Source: Pegoplata infirma (Eukaryota; Arthropoda; Insecta; Diptera; Anthomyiidae). From it: a stretch of 64,000 nt of DNA. The stretch spans positions 88,659,904-88,723,903 of the forward strand of contig OY992538.1 in NCBI GenBank assembly GCA_963921195.1, in the 5' to 3' direction. The position numbers were made by a program, and so were the translations under genes. Positions within the stretch are counted from its first letter, which is position 1, and each line of letters starts with the position of its first letter. The notes under the pieces were generated by a model. It was not told where the DNA came from. It did not search any database and saw only the letters and a list, made by a program, of their open reading frames with translations. Shown here in pieces: positions 55,511 through 64,000 of the stretch.

Positions 55511-56032
55511 AAATTATCCATGGAAATTCAGTTGATGTTTTTCGAATTACAATTGGAATCTCCGAATTACAATTGATCTTTTACGAATTACAATTGATCT
55601 TTTACGAATTACAATTGATCTTTTTCGAATTACAATTGATCTTTTACGAATTACAATTGATCTTTTACGAATTACAATTGGAATCTTCAAATTACAATTG
55701 ATCTTTTTCGAATTACAATTGATCTTTTACGAATTACAATTGGAATCTTCGAATTACAATTGATCTTTTACGAATTACAATTGATCTTTTACGAATTACA
55801 ATTGATCTTTTTCGAATTACAATTGATCTTTTACGAATTACAATTGATCTTTTACGAATTACAATTGGAATCTTCGAATTACAAATGGAATCTTCGAGTT
55901 ACAATTGGAGTATTCGAATTACAAATCGAATCTTCGAATTACAAATGGAATCTTCGAATTACAAATAGAATCTTCGAATTACAAATAGAATCTTCGAATT
56001 ACAATTGATCTTTTTCGAATTACATCTGTAAA
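55511..56032 (+). repeat. 21-bp satellite array, right half of a giant hairpin
   Basis: About 24 units in the opposite orientation (CGAATTACAATTGATCTTTT and CGAATTACAAATGGAATCTT). Both halves are bounded by matching ACACCATTTACAGATG (54596) and CATCTGTAAATGGTGT (56024) sequence, showing the whole array is one inverted unit. The turn is near 55510-55545. Confidence 0.95.
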
Positions 56033-56432
56033 TGGTGTAGTAAGAAAATCGTCATCATATTGAATTTAAAGGGTAACTAATACAAAATTGTGATTAAAAT
56101 AAGCTTTTATAATTAATTTTAGGAAATTAAATACCTTTTGTGCAAGAATTTGACATAAAGTCAAATAAAATTTAGTTTATTTTATTTTCGTGAGTCTTTG
56201 TAAGCGTGATTATTTCGAGAGCGTGACAAAAATTTTACCTACTCACGTGAGCGTGCGTTAACGTAAGCAGAAAAACAATTTTGTAAGTGAGCAATACTTT
56301 TATTTCGTGTGCGTGAGTAAGTCAAAATTCACTCACGCGTCCATCTCTATTTTGTAGTATGTATCTATAATATTGTCGGATAACCACAAGTAAGAACATA
56401 ACACTGTTTATGTTGGCATTTAAATAGTATAC

Positions 56433-56497
56433 GGTAGCCTAGCTGAAGTGTGTCAGACTCGGAAACAGTGGGTCCGGGGATCGTCTCCGTGATCAGT
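56433..56497 (+). other. tRNA-like segment (possible SINE head)
   Basis: GGTAGCCTAGCTGAAGTG resembles a D-arm and A box, CAGACTCGGAAAC an anticodon arm, GTGGGTCCGGGGATCGTCTC a variable arm with a B-box-like stretch, and the region is followed by T-rich sequence. The acceptor stem does not close well. Could be a tRNA(Ser/Leu)-derived SINE remnant in the middle hAT-like element. Confidence 0.3.
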
Positions 56498-57949
56498 CAA
56501 CTTATTTTTTTAAATTTCGTTTTTTTAGTTTGTTTATTTTTTTTTTGTTAAGACCAAATTTTTTTTAAACCTTTATATTTTTTTTTATTAAATTATAAAA
56601 AAAGTTAGAAAAAGGTATTGTTTTAAGTATTGGTCATTGTTAAGTATAATTTAAAATTAAAAGACTATTTGATTTGAATAAAAAAAAGAAATAAATAAAA
56701 GCTTATTAAAATAATAAAAAAAAATAATTAGAATCTTATAAATCAGTTAAAATGTTATATATTCAGGTTTCTCTAAATTTTCCAGTAGTTTTTGTTTTAA
56801 ATTTTGTGATTTTTCTGAATTTATCTGCATTTTTTTGACAAATTTTTTGTTTTGTCTGGATTTTTTCTTAGTTTTTAAATTTTTTTCTGAATATTGAATA
56901 AATCCTGCAAGTGTATGTAAGAAATTTCTTGGAGTTATTTTTTTCTTAGAAAATATCGTTTTTGGAAATATGTGATGTTTATTCGTAACAACTTTTTATT
57001 AAATAAAACATTATCATGATTTAATATTTTGGGCAAGAGTACAAAACTCTGCGGCATTTTTTTTATAGACTGTCCTCATTTCTAAAAAAATCCTGTTTAT
57101 ATAAAGTTTTTAATGTTACTATTTAAGCCCGGTGTTATTTTTTTTCTTTTTTTTAAAGTTTTTCAAATGAAAACAAGACTTTTATTGCACACATTTTATT
57201 TTTAAGTGCATATTTTTAGGTTTTTTAGTGCATATTTTGAATTTTTTGGTGCATATTTTAAGCGCATATTTTTGATTTTTTAGTGCATGAAAATCTCATC
57301 CCTAGTAATGATACTCGAAATAGAAAAATTCAGCAACTTTTTTATATATTTTTTAAAATACTAAAATTTTGCCGAATACCGAATAGAGGCCAAAACCCCA
57401 TTATTCGGCCGAAGTCGAGACCGAAACCGAATATTCGGTTGGACTCTACAAATCAGCTCTAAATCAATCATCTAAACAGAATTAAACAAGTTTTTGGTAA
57501 GTGCAAAAATAAATTTATCGTGGCGTATGAGTGATATGGGAAAAAAAAATGGACATTTATTGGACTTTAAAGCCAATTTTCTCGAAAACCAAAACAAACT
57601 GCTCTCTGAAAATTTGATATGATGTAGAGAATAACATGGACTTTAATTTAAATTTTTTTAAAACAAAATTAAAAATGGCGTGTTTTTTACTACATCGATT
57701 TTTATTTTTCATTTGAAAAATTCAGACATAGTTCTGAATTTTTTCTAAAAACAAAAATGACAATCGATAGCCCATACAAACAACTATAAAATAGATGTGT
57801 TTCGAAAATTTCAGAATCGGTGAGTTACTGTAAAAAAAATTAAATATAAAGCGACATCATGCAAAAACTGCACAACTTTGCCATATTTGGCCACGCCTAT
57901 CTCGCCCATTTTTCCGAGAAACGAAAGCTTTTGTTCTACGATTTGTTAC

Positions 57950-57951
<2 letters not shown>

Positions 57952-57980
<29 letters not shown>

Positions 57981-60900
57981 GTACTTAAACCAATACTCAG
58001 GGGATGCCCCCTACTGATGCTGTGCATTGTATTGATCAGGAAAATAAGGTATGGGAAGGAGGAAAGAGGGAGTAGTGTTTGTGGATATTTGATTTAAATT
58101 TTTGTAAGTTATAAGTGACAGGAAAGACCTCTGAAGGGAGTTTATTCCACATACGAATTGTTCGACTGAAAAACGAATTTTCTCTGTAATGCGTTGTGCG
58201 AAACACAGGACAATCAACAACATACGGGTGTGCTCTACGAGACAAGCGAGTATTCCGAACAAACACTCGGGCCTGGGGAATAATTTCGCTTATCTCAGAT
58301 GAACACCTCCCATGATAATATCGATAGAAGAGTGTCACACAACCCACATTCCGACGATGCTCCAATGAATCAATAGAGTTGGATACACTACTGTCATTGA
58401 TAAGCTTCACCGCCCTCCCCTGGACACGGTCCAGAAGCTTCAGAATAGACTCTGAAGCCCCTGCCCATATGTGAGAGTTGTATTCCATTTTCGGCCGGAT
58501 ATAGCTGGTATAAATAGTAAGGAGATCGGATGGAGTGAAGTAAGTCTTGCACCGTTTCAGAAAACCAAGACACTTGAATGCTTCTTTCGACACTTGAAAT
58601 ACGTGTTTATTCCAGCGGACATCACACTGTATTCTCATGCCCAGAACATCAAGAGTATCCGATTCCTCAATACCTATACCATCCATAGCTACGGATGACA
58701 ATGCTGACTCTACAGCCCGTCTGTGGGTTAACATACAACATTGGGTCTTGCGTGCATTAAAATCGACCTTATTCGCTCGACCCCACTCGGAGATTGTGGA
58801 AAGGTCCTGGTTGAGTGTGTCATTCATGTTCTGCCGCATGCCCTCTATCTCTAAAGAGCTTGGCCTGTGATCGAATGAAAATGAATGGCAAATGTTGCTG
58901 TCATCTGCAAAAGAGTAGATAGGATTGAAGGTCTGACCAAGAAGGTCATTAATAAAAATAAGGAATAGAGTAGGAGAAAGAACAGAACCTTGCGGTACCC
59001 CTGAATTTAGCTGAAACTCGTCTGATGAGACCCCATCTAAAACAACACGTATAGTGCGGTCTCTGAGAAAACTCGTTATAAAGCGAGAGAAGTCATTACC
59101 GACACCAAACGCAACAAGCTTAGACACGAGTGCTCCGTGCCACGCACGATCAAACGCCTTAGAAATATCTAGAGCAACCACTTTACTCTCACCAAAATGG
59201 TGGAGGGACCGACTCCAACGTTCCGATAGAAACGCTAACAGGTCTCCCGTAGATCGACCGCTACGGAAGCCATACTGTCGATCATTTAAAAGTGAATTGG
59301 TCTCTAAATATTTCACAAGATGGAAGTTAACCATGCTCTCCATAACTTTGGAAAACGCAGAGCAAATTGCGATTGGGCGGTAATTTTCAGGGTTGTTAGC
59401 CGCACCCTTTTTAGGGATTGGCCGGACATTGGCCACCTTCCAACATGAGGGGAAGACTCCCGCACGGTACGAAGAGCTGAAAAGGTTTGCCAATGGACGT
59501 GCTAACGTAGACGAGTACTGTTTCAGCACCAGTGCTGATATGCCATCCGGCCCCGGTGACTTGTTTACGTTGAGATCCGCAAGAACCCTTTTGACTGCTC
59601 GGGCCCGAAAGAAAATCGAAGGTTGATCGCTTTCCGGCAAGAAAGAATTTCTTACAAAAAGTTCGGCGAAGAGGTTGGCCTTATCAACCGGGTCAGTGAA
59701 TGATTGATCATCCTTTAAAAGAGTTGGAATAGAAGAACTAGCATTATCCTTTACTCTTTTAACGAACGACCAAAAAGTTTTACTGCCCCGAGGAGCAGAA
59801 AGAACTTTAGCACGTAGACGCCGTTAGTATAGAACCTTTTCGCGTCTAAGTACTTTGTCACACTCGGATCTCGCCTTTTTGCGATGCAGATCAGTAACGA
59901 CGTTCTTATTTGAACGCCAATTACTAAACGCTTCCTCTCTGGATCTGACTGCATTTCTACACGTCTGGTTAAACCAACACTTGTGTTTTGATTTATCCGA
60001 AATATGCTTCGTTGGAATAAATAATTTCATTCCAAGCATAATTATATTTACTACCATTTCTGCAGCGGCATCGACGTTATCGTCGAGAAAACAGAGTTTC
60101 CAGTTGAAATGCCGATAGAAATCATTGAGCTCGGCCCAACGAGCTTTTTCATAGAGGAAAACAGAGCGTTTCGGCGCCAAGTTAGAAACACTACGAAGAG
60201 TAGAATATGAAAAAGACGCAGAAATAGTACTATGATCCGAATTTCCAAGAGGTGCAAGTATTTTCACTTCTTACTTTTCAGGGTGCGAAGTGAGAAAGAG
60301 GTCGAGAGTGTTGCGCGACTGCCCTTCAACACACGCATTATGTGTTGGTTCATTCACCAGTTGCGCGAGATCGTTATGCGCGGCGAAAAGCTCAGCGTAT
60401 TGGCCCTCGGGAGTTGTATGGCTCGAATGGCGAATCCAGGATGAGTTGTGGATATTAAATGGATATTAAAATCACCAGCAACTACGATTTCACTATTCGG
60501 ACAACTCTCCAAGATTCTTGAAATTGAATCGGAAAGGGCATCGAAGCCATCAAGTGATTTAGCCCATTCCGTGTTTGGACTTCTATAAAGAAATCCGAAG
60601 TGCAATATGTGTGACCTGATCTGGAATTTAACCCAAAGAGAGCTAAATTCTTTATCATTACAGTTCAACTGTTGCTGATACTGGTACACAACATCATCGC
60701 GAATGTACATTGCAAGGCCCCTATGTAGAGAAAAAAGGGATAGGAGGTGATACCCAGGTATGTGAAAATCCTGTGGATCAGCATCCTCACACACCTGAGT
60801 TTCACATAAGGCGAAGACATCCGGCCGATAAAAGCGAATGTGAGCAAATACAGAAAAGTGATTCGCTCTCAGTCCGCGTATGTTACAAAAGTCTATGCGA

Positions 60901-61070
60901 AATCTGTCTGTCATTATAAAATACGAAAAGTTTAAAATCAATGTTCCTTACGAGTATATATGAGACGAAGTAATCAAACCGTTGCTGTAATTGGCTATTC
61001 AATGACCAGTGCTCCTTTGTCATTAAACAACCCAACAACAATTTGGCACTCCGCCCATTAGACACCGTAG
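57952..61070 (-). mobile_element. Third LINE, 5'-truncated or ORF1-less, decayed
   Basis: Minus-strand non-LTR retrotransposon with a 29-nt A-tail (57952-57980 as T), a short 3' UTR and a disrupted ORF2. No ORF1 was found upstream; the 5' boundary near 61070 is a guess. It inserted in, or at the edge of, the C' element; the rest of C' is not found beyond it. It is clearly richer in GC than the DNA around it, unlike the other two LINEs, so it is a separate lineage. Confidence 0.85.
58036..60941 (-). pseudogene. LINE ORF2 (APE endonuclease and reverse transcriptase), disrupted
   Basis: The endonuclease part starts at 60941 or at the internal Met at 60914 and shows NIRGL, ALCETQ, FLYRSP and VAGDFNIH. 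An exact 11-bp tandem duplication (60449-60459 and 60460-60470) shifts the frame. In the next frame the domain continues through NTLDLFLT, an in-frame TAA at 60273-60271, then GNSDHSTI. The linker continues to a second TAA at 59826-59824 and then, in the same frame, to the reverse transcriptase (58036 to about 59640): NYRPIAICSA, ALDISKAFDRAWH, GVPQGSVLSPTLF and SFADDS. So three lesions inactivate an otherwise recognisable protein. APE-type, CR1/Jockey-superfamily; exact clade not determined. Confidence 0.85.
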
Positions 61071-63478
61071 AAAAGGAAGGGAATGGACAATTACAATGAC
61101 AATTATTAAGGAGGCATAAAAGCCCCTTGTCTGGTCATTGTAAAAAAATGAAGCCGTATATCGAGGATCAGGTGTATTTTAAAATATTGATGTATGATGG
61201 TTGGTTTAAGATTTTTGGCTGCAGCAAATATTTTGTTGTTTAATGTAGTTTTAGTTCAATGATGCCCATTTCTTTACACAATTGTGAATTACGCTCTTCA
61301 CACATATTCTTACGCTCATTCATTTAGTCGTTGATGAGACATCGAAAGATGCACATGCTATACTGAACATCGCTTATGTTTTTTTATATGCACTGACAGA
61401 AACAAATGATGCCATTCAAGCAATTATCTGTTATAAAATTCTTTTTTAATATACAATGCCTTTTATTATTAATTAAACTAAATTTTTTATTAATTGAATT
61501 TATTTATAAAGAATTAATTCATTAATTATAATTGAATAATTCACAAAATTAATTAATTATTTTTAAAATAATTTAAATTTAATTAAAAAAAATAATTTAA
61601 ACATGAATTAATTCATTAATTAAAAATGTAATTAAAAATAATGTGAATTCATTCACAATTAGAATTTAATTCTTTAAAGGTCTAAACGTTTTATATGTCT
61701 TAAATAAGATCTTCTATTAATGGTTAATTTATAGTAAATAAAATTTTCTAAGATCTAAAAAATATGTTTCTAAAAATATCTTTAAAATTGTATAAAAATA
61801 AATACAAATATATATTTCAATCATTAATAATATTTCAATTATTACTCTGATTTTAACGACATCTTTTATAATTCGGTCAATTATTTTTGCTCAGTGCAGT
61901 CTCTCTCGTGCTCACTAATACTAATGCAAAAACTTTTTGGACAACGCTGTTTTAGTTTATTTTGCGTTGATAATTGTTTGTTGTTGGGAGAGGCAGAATG
62001 TTTTGTTTTATTTTTAATTTGTAAGTATGTATGTATATTGTAATATATTAAAATGTTAATTTCTATTTTGTTTTGTGCTGGTTATTTGTTTTTAAGTTGG
62101 AGTATGTAATTTTTTTTTTTTTTTTTGTTTTTTATGTAGGATTTTTTGTTATTGCTTTATTATGTTGTTTGTTGGGTATTGAAATATTTAATTTGTTATT
62201 GTTTTGTTTTATTGCACTGATATTGTTTCTTTAAATTTTCTTTATTTTTAATGTTGGTTTAATGTTATGTCTCACAACAATTATTTAACAGAACGACACT
62301 AATAAAAATTATTTGAATAATTTTAATTATAAACAGGACAAAAACTATTAACAATAGACGAGACAATTTAAAAAAAAAACGTGTTGACCGCACGACAGAC
62401 AAAACACTACTGAGGAATGGTGGGGAAATGGTGATCACGGCCAAAATATTACACGGAAATGAATGAAACTTAACATATTTATTGGAAGAAGATTGGTATT
62501 GCATTTGTGAGATATGGGTTCAGCGGTTCAAATGTAATGAGCGAAATGAAAAACTGTAACGCAGTTTTACTTCATTTATTAACGCACATATATTTGCCAG
62601 TAGTGAGCAAAATCTGGAAAATTGTTCTACTTTTGAAAATTATGACTTCATTTTTGTCGTGGGTGGCAAAATTTTTTTTTAGCGGGCCTAAGTACAGGGC
62701 AGTAACGAGAATATGCCCTGTTGAGTACTTTAATGACTTTATTCTTTTGGTATCACTCAAACCCCAATTTACTGTAATGACACGCGGTAAGAACACTCAA
62801 GATAAATGTAAAATATTAAGTTTTATTACAGATTTTGCCCCTGCAAGCATTCTATATCAGTGTTTGCAGCGCCTGTTGTAATAAAATTTTTGTTTTTTCC
62901 CCCACATCTTACCTTTATAGTTTTAAACTTTTCACCCACATTACCTCTAGCATCGCAATATAAAATATCAGTCCTGGATTTTCTTCAAAATTACATAGCG
63001 CGTTTCTAATAATATAATAATATTATTTTATCGACTTTAAAAAATTTCTAAAAAGGTGTTTTCTCTGCAAGCCATTTTTGAGCGAACCACTTATCCGATT
63101 GACTTGAAATGTGAAATTCTCACGTTTTCTTAAGATTACAGAGCTAATGTTATTTACAGTAAAAAAAAAAATATTATTTTATAAGTGAAAATGAATGCAC
63201 TATAAGTTTGAACGCAGTCCTTATATTGAATCCTGAAATTTTATACTAACCCGAGTCTTATACTAAGTAAATCCTTTCTTTGATTCCATACAAAAATTTT
63301 CAACACGAATTTTTCAATGTATGTATAAAAGTTCCCAGTGAAACACATAAATTTAAAACACAAAAAAAAAAAAAATTTAATCAAAAACGCAAATTAACCA
63401 TAAATTTAAAGCATACATTTTTAAACTCCCTTTGCAATCAACAGCGGTAGTAAAATTGTGCCTTGAATTTACATTTTT
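61071..63478. other. No gene; unassigned DNA
   Basis: 61440-61680 is rich in TTAATTAATT. GTAAGTATGTATGTAT lies at 62020. An ORF of 124 codons at 62507-62881 shows no recognisable domain. A GTCTCTCTCGTGCTC string at about 61900 resembles GAGA-type promoter sequence, but nothing else supports a promoter. No repeat match with the rest of the window was found. Confidence 0.4.
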
Positions 63479-63780
63479 ATACCCTACACCACTCTGTGGT
63501 ACTGGGTATAATGAGTTTGTGCTGATGTTTTTAACTACCCGAAATATTGGTCCTAAAACTGCCTTCAAGTATACCGATCGACTCAGAATAACTTCTGTCC
63601 ATCTATAGGTTTAAGCACGATACAGGTCGCAATTTTCAATCAATTGACTTGAAATTTCAAACTTAAGTTTCTTTTTGCCCTAGGACGAAGCCTATTGAAA
63701 TCGGTCCATGTTAAGACCTAGCCCCCATACAAACGGCCCCTTTGAATTTCGCTTAAATTCTAATAACCGTATTATAATAT
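63479..63780 (+). mobile_element. DINE-1-like (Helentron) head, type 2, cut by foldback C
   Basis: ATACCCTACACCACTCTGTG head, TGTGCTGATGTTT, CCCGAAATATTGGTCCTA, GTATACCGATCGACTCAGAA; the microsatellite core is reduced to CTGTCC. GGTTTAAGCACGATACAGGT follows as in the copy at 15575. It ends in ACCGTATTATAATAT where the foldback starts. Confidence 0.75.
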
Positions 63781-64000
63781 ATATGAGGCATTCCACACCA
63801 AATGTCCAGCGAAAAAAAAAACACGTGTACCTTAAACTTCTGAATAGGTCGTATGGATAGCCCTATATGGAACTTAGAAAATTGAGTTTTGGTTTTTCAA
63901 TTTTTCAAAAACTGGGCTTAGGTGGCGTGGTCAAATTTTGGAAAAATTGTAAAATTTGTGGCGAGTTGCCTTTTTATTTTTTTGCTTTAACGTTGCGAAT
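63781..64000 (+). mobile_element. Foldback element, family C, left arm, runs off the window
   Basis: Terminus ATATGAGGCATTCCACACCA, then TGTCCAGCGAAAAAAA, ACACGTGTACC, GGATAGCCCTATATGGAACT, GGCGTGGTCAAATTTTGGAA and GGCGAGTTGCC. It gives the most complete outer end of family C in the window. Confidence 0.85.

Larger units (their letters stand above)
54455..56349. mobile_element. hAT-like element, family T, innermost, carrying a satellite hairpin
   Basis: Termini TAGAGATGCTAACGTGA and TCACGCGTCCATCTCTA; perfect 8-bp duplication TTTTGTAG (54447-54454, 56350-56357). CGTGAGT-type subterminal repeats as in the 532-bp relative at 45175. Instead of that element's short centre it carries about 1.4 kb of 21-bp repeats arranged head-to-head (54605-56030). 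No transposase. Confidence 0.92.
53754..57304. mobile_element. hAT-like element, middle of three nested
   Basis: Termini TAGGGATGAGATTTCCATGC and GCATGAAAATCTCATCCCTA; perfect 8-bp duplication GTAATGAT (53746-53753, 57305-57312). Subterminal GTGCATATTTT repeats at both ends (53865-53985 and 57190-57290). Without the inner element about 1650 bp. The ORFs at 53661-54019 are reading frames of these repeats. Confidence 0.92.
53416..57448. mobile_element. hAT-like element, outermost of three nested
   Basis: Termini TAGAGTCCGGCCGAAACC and GGTTGGACTCTA; subterminal CCGAAACCGAA / TTCGG repeats. The flanks CAAATAAA and CAAATCAG match in 6 of 8, and the other C' copies read CAAATCAG here. Removing the inner element leaves about 474 bp. 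No transposase. Confidence 0.75.
53225..57951 (-). mobile_element. Foldback-related element C', split by nested hAT-like elements
   Basis: 53225-53415 and 57449-57951 together follow the order of the copy at 40360-41062: CACTTCTGAAATATTTTT..., GAAAAACAGTCG, then, after the insertion, CAAATCAGCTCTAAATCA, GTTTTTGGTAAGTGC, CAGACATAGTTCTGAA, CACGCCTATCTCGCCCA. It stops at the A-tail of the third LINE. Confidence 0.7.

Noticed and set aside
54605..56032. Repetitive FYELQLI proteins of 75-98 residues on both strands
   Set aside because: 21 bp is a multiple of three, so any satellite of this unit stays open. The same frames exist on both arms of the hairpin; no start context or splicing supports a gene.
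61860..61920. Host promoter (initiator-like TCAGTGC plus CTCTCTC)
   Set aside because: No downstream transcript, exon or second promoter element could be recognised; such strings are frequent by chance.
62507..62881. 124-codon ORF as possible host exon
   Set aside because: No domain, no convincing splice signals at its edges and strong AT-bias; left as unassigned.

Overview
The window is strongly AT-rich eukaryotic DNA, almost certainly from a higher (schizophoran/calyptrate-type) fly. It holds Jockey- and CR1/L2-like LINEs, many DINE-1-like elements carrying the dipteran GTCC/GTCT microsatellite core, hAT-type MITEs with 8-bp target duplications, and one exon with insect-style splice sites. 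There is no bacterial-type gene organisation, no CRISPR array and no credible RNA gene. I had no search tools, so family names rest on motifs, termini and structure.

Layout. 1-4.3 kb: LTR-like end, a foldback (long inverted repeat) element and two DINE-like pieces. 4.3-10.8 kb: a foldback element split by a full-length Jockey-like LINE (5128-9386, both ORFs open, target duplication, Inr+DPE promoter). 11.5-24.7 kb: two foldbacks, then a very large inverted composite with oppositely oriented 16-bp satellite arrays, enclosing another foldback, a DINE-like element and a ~37-bp satellite split by a hAT-like element. 24.7-29.2 kb: the ~37-bp satellite again, surrounding the only host coding exon (26987-27235, minus strand). 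29.5-36.2 kb: a DINE-like element, a nearly complete CR1/L2-like LINE (minus, broken by two 1-nt frame changes in A-runs), another DINE-like element and a Helitron-like 3' end. 36.8-51.4 kb: MITEs, foldbacks, palindromes and DINE-like elements nested in each other. 52.2-58 kb: a foldback, then hAT-like elements nested three deep around a 21-bp satellite hairpin. 58-61.1 kb: a third LINE, a decayed copy on the minus strand. 61-64 kb: mostly unassigned DNA ending in a DINE head cut by a foldback.

Interpretation. Only one host exon is visible. It begins a protein and ends in a consensus splice donor, so the window is most simply read as parts of two very long introns (over 26 kb and over 36 kb if the window is one locus) filled by several generations of transposons. 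The insertion order can be read from perfect target duplications. The most interesting points are a group of otherwise different foldback families that share one terminal motif and repeatedly sit in the TA runs of DINE heads, a MITE inserted in its own twin (both 208 bp), the nested hAT stack with its satellite hairpin, and a slippery-site-like junction between endonuclease and reverse transcriptase in the CR1/L2-like LINE.
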